Assembly (NCBI GenBank): GCA_964584755.1
Contig: CAZPAV010000045.1
Coordinates: forward strand, 1-21,404
DNA: 21,404 nt
DNA from: CAZPAV01 sp964584755
GTDB taxonomy: Bacteria; Actinomycetota; Acidimicrobiia; Spongiisociales; UBA5794
Reading direction: 5' to 3'
The notes under the pieces are model-generated. The model was not told the origin of the DNA. It saw nothing but the letters and a program-made list of their open reading frames with translations, and searched no databases. Made by a program: the position numbers and the translations under genes. The number at the start of each line of letters is the position of its first letter. Position 1 is the first letter of the stretch. This document shows, in pieces, positions 15,201 to 21,404 of the stretch.

Positions 15201-15711
15201 CGAACCCCAGATCGTCGACGGGCGTCGGGTGCTCGGGGTGGTTCCGGGGAAGCCGGCCGTCGGCACCGAGAAGGTGCCCGAACGCCAGCGCCTCGTGTTC
15301 ACCTGGCCCCATCTGCTGGTGCGTCACGCGGTGGCGTCACTGGCGGTGCTCCTGACGGTCCTCGTCCTGGCGCTCGCCTTCAACGCTCCGCTGCGGGAGA
15401 TCGCCAACCCGACCGTGACCCCGAACCCGGAGAAGGCCCCGTGGTACTTCGTCGGGCTCCAGGAGCTGCTCAGCCATCTCCACCCGATGGTCGCCGGGGT
15501 GCTGTTCCCCGGCCTCGTCGTCGTCGGGCTCGTGCTGCTCCCCTACATCGATCGCAATCCCCACCAGAAGGCGCGCTACCGCAAGGTCGCCGTGTGGACC
15601 TTCACGCTCTTCCTCGTGGCGTGGATCCTCCTCACGGTCATCGGGTTCGCCTTCCGGGGACCGGACTGGACATGGGTGTGGCCTTGGAACGGGTGGTACG
15701 GCGAACTATGA
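15193..15711 (+). CDS. Cytochrome b C-terminal half (subunit IV-like)
   Basis: The 172-residue protein supplies the last three helices of a split cytochrome b: about 45-63, 101-118 and 130-152 (VAVWTFTLFLVAWILL). The quinol-oxidation loop reads EKAPWYFVGLQELL, so the usual PEWY is APWY here (residues 82-85) and the loop glutamate is replaced by proline. This kind of change is known among menaquinone-using bacteria and may tune the Qo site. Together with the preceding cytochrome b6 it forms the redox core. The ATG at 15193 lies inside the end of the b6 gene (8-base overlap) behind GGGAGG, and its stop overlaps the Rieske start (ATGA). Confidence 0.92.
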   Translation: MADEPQIVDGRRVLGVVPGKPAVGTEKVPERQRLVFTWPHLLVRHAVASLAVLLTVLVLALAFNAPLREIANPTVTPNPEKAPWYFVGLQELLSHLHPMVAGVLFPGLVVVGLVLLPYIDRNPHQKARYRKVAVWTFTLFLVAWILLTVIGFAFRGPDWTWVWPWNGWYGEL

Positions 15712-16208
15712 AACGACTCATCGAACGACGGAAGTTCCTCGCGACGATCTGGAAGTGGGCGTTCGGCCTCGTCGCCGCCGCCGGGATCTGGACCTCCTGG
15801 GACGTGCTCCAGCCGGCGAGCCCCTCCGGTTTCGGCGGGAAGATCAGGGGCGGAAGTCCGGCGGATATCCCTCCCAAGGGGATCGTCACGGTCGAGAAGG
15901 CACAGACCCATCTCACCAAGAATGGGGACGAGGTGGTCGCCCTTTGGTGGCGGTGCACGCATCTCGGCTGCCGGGTCCCGTGGTGCGAGTCGGCGGGGGA
16001 GTTCGAGTGCCCCTGCCACGGCTCCCGTTTCAACCGGATCGGCGAGTACCGAGCCGGACCCGCGCCTCGGGGGTTGGACCGGTTCGCGGTCGCGGTCGAC
16101 GGCGACACGGTCGTCATCGACACCGGCAGCATCACGCAGGGTCCACCGCCCGGACCCGAGAGCATCGACGAGCCGCCCGGTCCCATGTGCATCGGGGGAG
16201 GTGAGTGA
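15708..16208 (+). CDS. Rieske [2Fe-2S] protein with Tat signal-anchor
   Basis: The 166-residue Rieske protein takes one electron from quinol at the Qo site and passes it to the cytochrome c subunit. The N-terminus (ERRKFLATIW, then a hydrophobic stretch to about residue 28) is a twin-arginine signal-anchor. Cluster ligands are Cys83, His85, Cys101 and His104 in CTHLGC and CPCHGS; Cys88 and Cys103 should form the structural disulfide. An additional Cys93 lies between the two boxes, and Cys161 sits in a Pro/Gly-rich tail ending MCIGGGE. The GPAPRGLDRF segment near 117-126 is the conserved proline loop. The start at 15708 overlaps the subunit IV stop. The end overlaps the following cytochrome start (TGATG). 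Confidence 0.94.
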   Translation: MKRLIERRKFLATIWKWAFGLVAAAGIWTSWDVLQPASPSGFGGKIRGGSPADIPPKGIVTVEKAQTHLTKNGDEVVALWWRCTHLGCRVPWCESAGEFECPCHGSRFNRIGEYRAGPAPRGLDRFAVAVDGDTVVIDTGSITQGPPPGPESIDEPPGPMCIGGGE

Positions 16209-16903
16209 TGGGGTACAGGATCGACGACCCGGAGCTCGAGGCCTCCACGAACCGGTGGATGCTGTGGGGAGCCGTGCTCCTCGCCCTCTTCGTGCTCGCC
16301 TTCCCCGTGTACCGGATCATCCAGCCGGGGAAGCTCGCCGCCGCCCAGGCCGCGTACGACGAGAACCTCGCCGCCCAGGGGGAGACGCTCTTCGCCGACA
16401 GCTGCGCCCAGTGCCACGGCGCCGAGGCGCGGGGCGCCATCGGTCCGGCGCTGAACTCGAAGCAGTTCCTCGGCTCGGTGACCGACGATCAGATGCGGCA
16501 GCTCGTCTCGACCGGGATCCCCGGCACGCTCATGGTGGCCTACTCGAGCGACTTCGGCGGCTCCCTGACCCAGGAGCAGATCAACGCCATCGTGAAGTAC
16601 CTGCGGTCCTTCGAGGACCAGGCGCCCGACTTCCCCGACTGGCGCACGCCGCTGGCCCAGTCGGGTCTCTCCGGCCAGGACCTGTTCAACATGGCCTGCT
16701 CGTACTGCCACGGCGTCGACCTGGGCGGCAACATCGGGCCGGACCTGGGCAAGGGATCGGACGCCGTCGAGGACGACGACGCGTTCCTGGCGAGGCGGAT
16801 CCGCAAGGGGAAGGACATCATGCCGGCCTTCGGCAACGTCCTCACCGACCAGCAGATCCAGGACATCGTCGCCTACATTCGGAGTGTCCAGCAGGGTTCC
16901 TGA
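16208..16903 (+). CDS. Membrane-anchored di-heme cytochrome c subunit of the b6/c complex
   Basis: The 231-residue protein has an uncleaved N-terminal membrane helix (about 18-36) and two cytochrome c domains. Heme sites are CAQCH at 66-70 and CSYCH at 164-168; the second domain has a clear axial Met in an IMPAFGNVL context near residue 200. It should receive electrons from the Rieske cluster and hand them to a soluble or membrane cytochrome c or a terminal oxidase, much as di-heme QcrC does in actinobacteria. The ATG at 16208 shares a base with the Rieske stop and follows GGAGG at good distance; a GTG one codon earlier is an alternative. It is the last gene of the operon. Confidence 0.92.
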   Translation: MGYRIDDPELEASTNRWMLWGAVLLALFVLAFPVYRIIQPGKLAAAQAAYDENLAAQGETLFADSCAQCHGAEARGAIGPALNSKQFLGSVTDDQMRQLVSTGIPGTLMVAYSSDFGGSLTQEQINAIVKYLRSFEDQAPDFPDWRTPLAQSGLSGQDLFNMACSYCHGVDLGGNIGPDLGKGSDAVEDDDAFLARRIRKGKDIMPAFGNVLTDQQIQDIVAYIRSVQQGS

Positions 16904-16928
16904 GAGTCCTGAGGGACCGGAGCCGTGA

Positions 16929-16957
16929 CCCCCGGCGGCGCGACCCGCCGCCGGGGG
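16929..16957. terminator. Strong GC hairpin between convergent genes
   Basis: CCCCCGGCGGC (16929-16939) and GCCGCCGGGGG (16947-16957) form a perfect 11-bp stem with a 7-base loop, 25 bases after the cytochrome stop. It also touches the stop of the convergent 58-residue gene. Neither side has a T tract, so it fits the U-less terminators common in high-GC bacteria and could act in both directions. Confidence 0.7.
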
Positions 16958-16958
16958 G

Positions 16959-17135
16959 CTACAGCCGGTTGAGGAGGTTCCCGAGGAGGAGCAGGACCGC
17001 TCCGGCGGCGGTGAGGAGGAACGCCAGGGTCGCGCTACCCGGCAGGCGGAGAGGCGCGAACCAGATGGCGATCCCCGCGGCGATGGCGAGGAACGACAGG
17101 GCGAACGTCTTCCGGGTGGGAGCACTGAGTCGCAT
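16959..17135 (-). CDS. Small two-helix membrane protein (58 residues)
   Basis: The product starts MRLSAPTRKTFALSF. It has two membrane helices, about residues 10-28 (TFALSFLAIAAGIAIWFAP) and 35-53 (TLAFLLTAAGAVLLLLG), and ends LLNRL. The ATG at 17135 follows GAGGAGG closely, supporting translation from here rather than from the much longer open frame upstream. Similar short hydrophobic proteins with a basic N-terminus are common in bacteria and mostly uncharacterised. It faces the end of the b6/c operon across a hairpin and lies downstream of the hydrolase gene on the same strand. No function is proposed. Confidence 0.65.
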   Translation of the reverse strand: MRLSAPTRKTFALSFLAIAAGIAIWFAPLRLPGSATLAFLLTAAGAVLLLLGNLLNRL

Positions 17136-17196
17136 GGGCCTCCTCGTCCGAGACGCCGATTCTCGTCCGTCTCTCCGTCGGGAGCCAAACCCCGGC

Positions 17197-18027
17197 TCAG
17201 CCGAGGAAGTCGCGCAGCACCGCCGTGTAGGCGTCGGGCCGGTTGACGTAGGGGAAATGCCCCCCGCCGGAGAACGTGTGGAGGGGCGCGTCCCGGTACG
17301 TGATCCGGAGGAGCGCCCGCAGATCCGGAGCGACGAGGGGATCGTTGTCCGACTCCACGAGCAGGACCGGCAGTGACGGCTGCGGCGCGGCGAACCGGTC
17401 CACGACACAACGGTAGCGGGCCAGGAACCGGTCCTTGGAGAGGGCGCCGGCGAACTGCTCGAGGAGCATGGCGCGCAGCAGCGGGGAGCCGTCCCCGGCG
17501 GGCACGAGCCGGCGTTCCACGCTGCGCCGCAGGGAACGCATGAGGAGGGGCGCAGGGAGGAGCCGGGCGACGGCGATGGAGGTGCGCGAGCGGCGCTCGA
17601 TGAGATCGTTGGGGGGGAAGGTGTTCGCGAAGACGGCGGCATCGACACGACCGGGCATCGTGGCGACGAGGTACTGCGCCAGGTACCCGCCGAGGGAGCT
17701 CCCCACCAGCGCGGTCCGTGCCACGTCGAGGTGGTCGAGGACCGCGGCGACGCCCCGGCCGAGCGCCGCCAGCGACGTCACCGCGGGGTAGGTGACGGCG
17801 ACGGTCCGGAACCGGTCGGAGAGCGCGCCGAGCTGCTGCCACCAGATGTCGGCCGCTCCGGCCATGCCGTGGAGGAAGAGGATCGTCGCGGAGGCGTCGC
17901 CGGCGACGAGATACTCCCACACCACCCCGTCCACGGTGAGGCGACCCGGGGGGTGCTCACGGCGGAAACGGACGAGCGCGGCGCGTGTCGGAGCGTCGAC
18001 GCGGACGAACGCGGCGTCGGGGCTCAC
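17197..18027 (-). CDS. Alpha/beta hydrolase
   Basis: The 276-residue protein is an alpha/beta-hydrolase fold enzyme. The oxyanion-hole motif HGMAG is at 53-57, the nucleophile elbow GSSLG at 109-113 with Ser111, the acid is probably Asp229 (SDNDP), and the catalytic His is His257 (GGGHFPYVNRP). A helical cap lies about 140-205. The substrate cannot be told; esterase, C-C hydrolase and epoxide hydrolase relatives all share this layout. The GTG start at 18027 overlaps the stop of the upstream methyltransferase gene (GTGA), so the two are coupled. No signal peptide is seen, so the enzyme is cytoplasmic. Confidence 0.88.
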   Translation of the reverse strand: MSPDAAFVRVDAPTRAALVRFRREHPPGRLTVDGVVWEYLVAGDASATILFLHGMAGAADIWWQQLGALSDRFRTVAVTYPAVTSLAALGRGVAAVLDHLDVARTALVGSSLGGYLAQYLVATMPGRVDAAVFANTFPPNDLIERRSRTSIAVARLLPAPLLMRSLRRSVERRLVPAGDGSPLLRAMLLEQFAGALSKDRFLARYRCVVDRFAAPQPSLPVLLVESDNDPLVAPDLRALLRITYRDAPLHTFSGGGHFPYVNRPDAYTAVLRDFLG

Positions 18028-18590
18028 GACGTCGGGTCGGGCCGGCGGGCCAGGACCCGCGCCTCGTGATGGTCGTCGAACCACCCTTCCTCGGAGCGGA
18101 GGATCTCGAGCCCATCGAGGAGGGAGGGGAGCTCGCCGTCGGCGAGGAGGTGGGACCGGGGAGGACGCTCGTGTCGTTCCAGGTTCGTCAGCGTCGCCAC
18201 GCAGGCGACGAGGAGACCGCCGGGTCGCAGCCGGACGGTCATCTCCGGGAAGAGGTCCCGCTGGAGGTAGTGGCAGCACAGCAGGAGATCCCAGGGGCCC
18301 GCGGGGAGCGGCTCCCGCTCCAGGTCGAGACGTCGGAGGGTCAGCTCGACGCCGGCCTCGGCGGCGTGACGCCGGGCGAGGTCGAGCCCACGGTCCGACA
18401 CGTCGACGATCGTGACCCGCCAGCCTCGACTCGCCAGCCAGACGGCGTTGCGGCCCGTCCCGCCGGCGACGTCGAGCGCGGCCCCCGACTCGGGGAGCAG
18501 ATCGGCGACCTCGAGGAGCCACCCGGAGGGTGTCCGCGGCCAGGGGCGCTCCTCGTAGCGGCGGTTCCAGTGGAGCCGGGCGTCGGTCAT
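18024..18590 (-). CDS. SAM-dependent methyltransferase (class I)
   Basis: This is a 188-residue class I methyltransferase. Motif I is LDVAGGTGRNAVWLA (about 39-53), followed by the acidic end of strand 2 (VTIVDVS) and a motif IV-like region WDLLLCCHYLQRDLF. RLRPGGLLV is the post-motif strand. The N-terminus (HWNRRYEER) resembles the TehB/thiopurine-type small methyltransferases, but the substrate is unknown. The ATG at 18590 is 7 bases after a TACGAT -10-like box (18598-18603), which favours a leaderless transcript starting there; an ATG at 18599 would lie inside that box. It is divergent from surE and overlaps the hydrolase downstream. Confidence 0.85.
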   Translation of the reverse strand: MTDARLHWNRRYEERPWPRTPSGWLLEVADLLPESGAALDVAGGTGRNAVWLASRGWRVTIVDVSDRGLDLARRHAAEAGVELTLRRLDLEREPLPAGPWDLLLCCHYLQRDLFPEMTVRLRPGGLLVACVATLTNLERHERPPRSHLLADGELPSLLDGLEILRSEEGWFDDHHEARVLARRPDPTS

Positions 18591-18705
18591 GGCGGGCATC
18601 GTAGGCCGCCCCCGTGCCGGCGACGCACCCGGGCCGTGGCGCACGGGCGGTCCACTCGTCGCGCATCGCCGGCAGGCCGCCGGTCGACGGTAGGCTCGCG
18701 CTCCC
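18591..18705. promoter_or_regulatory. Divergent promoter region between methyltransferase and surE
   Basis: TACGAT (18598-18603, read on the minus strand) ends 7 bases from the methyltransferase ATG. TAGGCT (18691-18696, plus strand) ends 9 bases from the surE GTG. Neither gene has a ribosome binding site. Both arrangements fit leaderless actinobacterial promoters. No convincing -35 box was seen on either side. Confidence 0.5.
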
Positions 18706-19494
18706 GTGTCCTGGATCCTGCTGAGCAACGACGACGGCGTCGCCAGTCCCGCCCTCCGGCCCCTGGCGCGTGCCCTGACGCCCCTCGGCGAGGTCCGGGT
18801 CGTCGTCCCGGAGGTCGAGCGAAGCTGGATCGGCAAGGCCATCACCCGCTTCGAGCCGCTCCACGTGCGGAAGGTCGCCGACGACCCGGTGGGGATCTGG
18901 GCGTGCTCCGGGTACCCGGCGGACGCGGTGCAGCTCGGCATCCACGCCCTCTTCGACGAGCCGCCTCGTCTCGTCGTCTCCGGCATCAACATCGGATACA
19001 ACTACGGTGCGGCGTTCCTCATGTCCTCGGGGACCGTGGGCGCCGCGGTCGAGGCGTGGGTGTCGGGCATCCCGGGGGTGGCGGTCTCGACGGGCCAGGT
19101 CGGCGACTGGGAGGCATGGAGGGCGGCGGTCCTTCGCCCCGACGCCGCGCCCGGCTGGGAGGCGCTCGGGGAGTACACGGCCGAGCTCCTCGGTGCGATC
19201 GGCGCCGGAGGCCTGTTCGACCGGTGCGACGTGGTGAGCATCAACGTGCCGTGGGGCGCGGACGCCTCCACACCGGTGCGGATCACGAGCGTCGCCCGAA
19301 CCGGATACGAGCGACTCTTCCGCAAGGTCGACGAAGGGGTGTTCGTGCACGACTTCGGGGCGCTCGTGCCCTTCGATGGCCTCGCCGGCACCGACGTGGG
19401 GGCGGCGCGGGAGCGCATCGTCTCGGTGACGCCGCTGCGCATGCCCGAGGCCGTGGACGTTCCCGTCGAGATCCGGCGGCGCGTCGAGCGGTGA
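18706..19494 (+). CDS. surE: 5'/3'-nucleotidase SurE
   Basis: SurE is a metal-dependent phosphatase that removes phosphate from nucleoside monophosphates. The 262-residue protein starts MSWILLSNDDG. Metal ligands Asp9, Asp10, Ser40 and Asn95 match E. coli D8, D9, S39 and N91; SGINIGYNYG around 92-101 is the family signature. The region after Ser40 (WIGKAITRFEPL) departs from the usual GxxxSLT, which may alter the active-site loop. The start is a GTG with no ribosome binding site but with a TAGGCT box just upstream, suggesting a leaderless message. It ends 7 bases from the convergent ThDP enzyme gene. Confidence 0.9.
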   Translation: MSWILLSNDDGVASPALRPLARALTPLGEVRVVVPEVERSWIGKAITRFEPLHVRKVADDPVGIWACSGYPADAVQLGIHALFDEPPRLVVSGINIGYNYGAAFLMSSGTVGAAVEAWVSGIPGVAVSTGQVGDWEAWRAAVLRPDAAPGWEALGEYTAELLGAIGAGGLFDRCDVVSINVPWGADASTPVRITSVARTGYERLFRKVDEGVFVHDFGALVPFDGLAGTDVGAARERIVSVTPLRMPEAVDVPVEIRRRVER

Positions 19495-19504
19495 GCGGCG
19501 CTCA
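19492..19504. terminator. Small palindrome formed by two convergent stop codons
   Basis: TGAGC-GGC-GCTCA contains the surE TGA at one end and the TGA of the opposite-strand gene at the other. The 5-bp stem is short and has no T tract, so any terminator role is weak. It shows how tightly the two genes are packed. Confidence 0.3.
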
Positions 19505-21217
19505 GGCGATGCGGTCGTCCTCGGCGACGACCACGGCACGGCTGTCTACCGACGGGAGCATGTCGGCCGGGTCCCGGGTGACGACGACGTCGAGGACGGT
19601 GGGTCCCTCGGTGCCGGCGAGAGCCCACCGGAGGGCGGTGGCGAGCTCGGCGGGGTCCTCGACCCGGCGCCCCCGACACCCCAGGGCCGTCGCCACCGCC
19701 GCGTAGTTCGTCTCGGAGAGATCCGCGGACTCGTACCGGCCGTACATGACGTGCTGGAGGGCCTTCACGTACCCGGAGGCGGCGTTGTTCACGACCACGA
19801 GGGTGAAAGGGAGACCGAGCCGGCGGGCGGTCTCGAGATCGCCGAGCACCATGTTGAGACCGGCGTCTCCGGTGATGGCGAGCACGGGCCGGTCGCCCGC
19901 GGCGAGCCGCACCCCGATCGCTCCCGGCAGGCCGTAGCCGATGGAGGCGAGACCGCGGTCGGCGACGAACATCCGTCCGGCCCGCCGGGCATCCACGAGG
20001 AGCCCGGCCCAGTGCGCGGCGAACCCTCCGTCGGCGACGAGGATGGCGTCGGCGGGAAGGGCACGACCGATCTCGACCATGAGGCGGGCGGTGTGCACCG
20101 GGCGGGCAGAGGACTCGACCCGATCCCGGACCGAGCGCCACCAGGCTGCCATGCGCTCGGGGATCGCGGCGGCGAAGGCGCGCCGCGGCTCGGGAACCGG
20201 ACGCCCCGAGAGCGCCTCGTCGAGGTCGGCGAGGCCTTCGCGCACGTCGCCCCAGAGGGCCACGGTGGGCTCCCGGCTGCGGCCGAACTCCTCGGGCAGG
20301 ATGTCGAGATGGACGAGGGGGATCCGCGGGGGCGGCAGCGCGTAGCGTCGCGTCGCGATCTCCCCGAGCTTGCATCCCGCGACGAGGAGGAGATCGGCCT
20401 CCTCGACGAGGTCGTTCGCGATCCGGGAGTACCGCCCGAAGATGCCCGCGTCGAGGGGCCCACCGACCGCGCCCTTGCCGCCGAGGGTGTGGGCCACCGG
20501 GACGTGGTGGCGCTCGGCGAAGGCCTGCAGGGCGGGGGCGGCTCCGGAGAGATGGACCCCGCCTCCGGCCAGACACACGGGTCGCTCGGCGGCACCGAGG
20601 AGCGCGGCGGCCCGTTCGACGTCGCGACCGGACGGCCGGCAGCGGACGCGTGGGAACGTCGCCGCGGCAGGATCCGGGAGGAACGCCGTCTCGGGGAAGC
20701 GGGCGAACCCGTGGGCGACGTCCTCGGGGACGTCGACCACCACGGGACCGCCCCGCCCGCTCGTGGCGACCCGGAAGGCGCGTCGCACGAGCTCGGGGAT
20801 CCGCTCGACGACCTCGACGCGGATCACCTCTTTCACGGCGGGGCGGAGGATCTCGATCTGCCGGGCCTCCTGGGTCATGTTGCGGCCGGAGAACCGGCGG
20901 TGGGCGTCGCCGACGATGGCCACCAGGGGGATCCCCGCGTTCGTGGACTCGACGAGTCCGGTGACGAGGTTCGTGGCGCCGGGTCCGAGCGTCGCGTCAC
21001 AGAGCCCGACCCGGCCCGACACCCGCGCCCAGGCGTCGGCTGCGAAGACCCCGACGCGCTCGTCGTTGACGAGGTGGTGCGGCAGTCCGAGGCGCCCCGC
21101 CGCGTCATAGAAGGGGAGGAGCTGGAAGCCGCCCATGCCGAACACGGGGGCGTCACTCAGGGCCAGGAGGGTTCGGGCCAGGGCCTCGCCACCGCCGAGT
21201 CGCACCGTCTCAGCCAT
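19502..21217 (-). CDS. Acetolactate-synthase-like ThDP-dependent enzyme
   Basis: The 571-residue protein has the three-domain layout of the acetolactate synthase/pyruvate oxidase family. The N-terminal Pyr domain has the ThDP-activating Glu at about residue 53 (NDERVGVFAADAWARVSG) and LGPGATNLVTGL. The middle domain begins near 195. The C-terminal PP domain has GDAGLNMVLGDLETA (about 448-462) through VVVNNAASGYV, the ThDP/Mg site. The usual GDG triplet is GDA here. Known members act on pyruvate, glyoxylate, sulfoacetaldehyde or acyl-CoA substrates; the specificity cannot be read. The ATG at 21217 lies within the end of the upstream E1 beta gene (8-base overlap), so the two are in one operon. 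The partner suggests 2-oxoacid or acetoin-type metabolism (inference). No separate regulatory subunit gene is seen in the window. Confidence 0.85.
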   Translation of the reverse strand: MAETVRLGGGEALARTLLALSDAPVFGMGGFQLLPFYDAAGRLGLPHHLVNDERVGVFAADAWARVSGRVGLCDATLGPGATNLVTGLVESTNAGIPLVAIVGDAHRRFSGRNMTQEARQIEILRPAVKEVIRVEVVERIPELVRRAFRVATSGRGGPVVVDVPEDVAHGFARFPETAFLPDPAAATFPRVRCRPSGRDVERAAALLGAAERPVCLAGGGVHLSGAAPALQAFAERHHVPVAHTLGGKGAVGGPLDAGIFGRYSRIANDLVEEADLLLVAGCKLGEIATRRYALPPPRIPLVHLDILPEEFGRSREPTVALWGDVREGLADLDEALSGRPVPEPRRAFAAAIPERMAAWWRSVRDRVESSARPVHTARLMVEIGRALPADAILVADGGFAAHWAGLLVDARRAGRMFVADRGLASIGYGLPGAIGVRLAAGDRPVLAITGDAGLNMVLGDLETARRLGLPFTLVVVNNAASGYVKALQHVMYGRYESADLSETNYAAVATALGCRGRRVEDPAELATALRWALAGTEGPTVLDVVVTRDPADMLPSVDSRAVVVAEDDRIA

Positions 21218-21404
21218 CGTCCCGCATCATCTCTCTCACCTTCCCGGCGATGAGGTCGGCCGTGACCCTGACCTGGGCCTCGAGATCGGGAGCGTAGGGC
21301 ACCGGGACGCGAGGCGCGCCGAGGCGTCGCACGGGCCCGCGGAGGAGATCGGCGCCGTGCTCGGCGACGTGGGCCGCGATCTCGGCACCGAGACCTCCGA
21401 CCTG
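21210..21404 (-). CDS. 2-oxoacid dehydrogenase E1 beta subunit, C-terminal end (partial)
   Basis: Only the last 64 codons lie in the window; the gene continues beyond the right edge. The visible part begins QVGGLGAEIAAHVAEHG, then PVRRLGAPRVPVPYAPDLE, the typical C-terminal transketolase-like end of pyruvate, branched-chain or acetoin dehydrogenase E1 beta subunits, where it shapes the dimer interface and ThDP channel. Its stop overlaps the ATG of the ThDP enzyme gene. Which 2-oxoacid it handles cannot be told from this fragment. An E1 alpha gene would be expected just outside the window. Confidence 0.8.
   Translation of the reverse strand, partial: QVGGLGAEIAAHVAEHGADLLRGPVRRLGAPRVPVPYAPDLEAQVRVTADLIAGKVREMMRDDG

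Noticed and set aside
18028..19539. Upstream extension of the hydrolase frame to a protein of nearly 780 residues
   Set aside because: The extension runs through the methyltransferase gene and antisense to surE; only the last 276 residues form a coherent fold.
1..21404. CRISPR arrays, insertion sequences, integrases, tRNA or rRNA genes
   Set aside because: No regularly spaced repeats, transposase or integrase motifs, terminal inverted repeats or RNA-gene consensus were seen anywhere in the window.

Overview
This window comes from a very GC-rich bacterium, most likely a deep-branching actinobacterium. That placement is inferred from three things: strong third-position GC, Thr-rich linkers of the TTTTTxP type in secreted cytochromes, and TAnnnT -10-like boxes placed almost directly at start codons, which suggests leaderless transcripts. 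An Acidimicrobiia-like origin is plausible but cannot be proven from the sequence. The window reads as an anaerobic respiration locus followed by ordinary metabolic genes.

Left part (1-2126). A plus-strand tri-domain, tri-heme c-type cytochrome sits at the window edge, and its export signal is not visible. Converging on it is an exported protein of unknown function, the last gene of the minus-strand nitrate block.

Nitrate reductase block (minus strand, reading from 11255 down to 1257). The order is narK (nitrate/nitrite MFS carrier), an Rrf2-family Fe-S regulator, a membrane-anchored di-heme cytochrome c resembling Thermus NarC in operon position, narG, narH, narJ, narI and the unknown exported protein. 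Short or overlapping junctions (GTGA, ATGA) link the regulator to the cytochrome, the cytochrome to narG, and narH to narJ. This is a cytoplasmic-type molybdenum nitrate reductase with a dedicated c-type cytochrome and a regulator inside the operon. A lone LysR-type effector-binding domain without a recognisable DNA-binding domain lies upstream of narK.

Cytochrome b6/c block (plus strand, 12420-16903). The order is a small two-helix membrane protein, a 606-residue GltD-like FAD/NAD(P) oxidoreductase with two C-terminal [4Fe-4S] motifs, a b6-type cytochrome b, a subunit IV-like protein, a Tat-exported Rieske protein and an anchored di-heme cytochrome c. All junctions are tight or overlapping. 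This looks like a quinol:cytochrome c oxidoreductase with an NAD(P)H- or ferredoxin-linked flavoprotein in the same operon, and it is the most unusual feature of the window. A strong GC-rich hairpin at 16929-16957 ends it.

Right part (16959-21404). A 58-residue membrane protein, an alpha/beta hydrolase and a SAM methyltransferase lie on the minus strand. Divergent from the methyltransferase is surE on the plus strand. On the minus strand follow an acetolactate-synthase-like ThDP enzyme and the C-terminal end of a 2-oxoacid dehydrogenase E1 beta subunit, cut by the window edge.

Working model (inference): reducing power enters the quinone pool or the b6/c complex through the flavoprotein. Electrons then reach nitrate through NarI, or pass through the several c-type cytochromes. 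NarK exchanges nitrate and nitrite, and the Rrf2 protein senses NO, O2 or Fe-S status.
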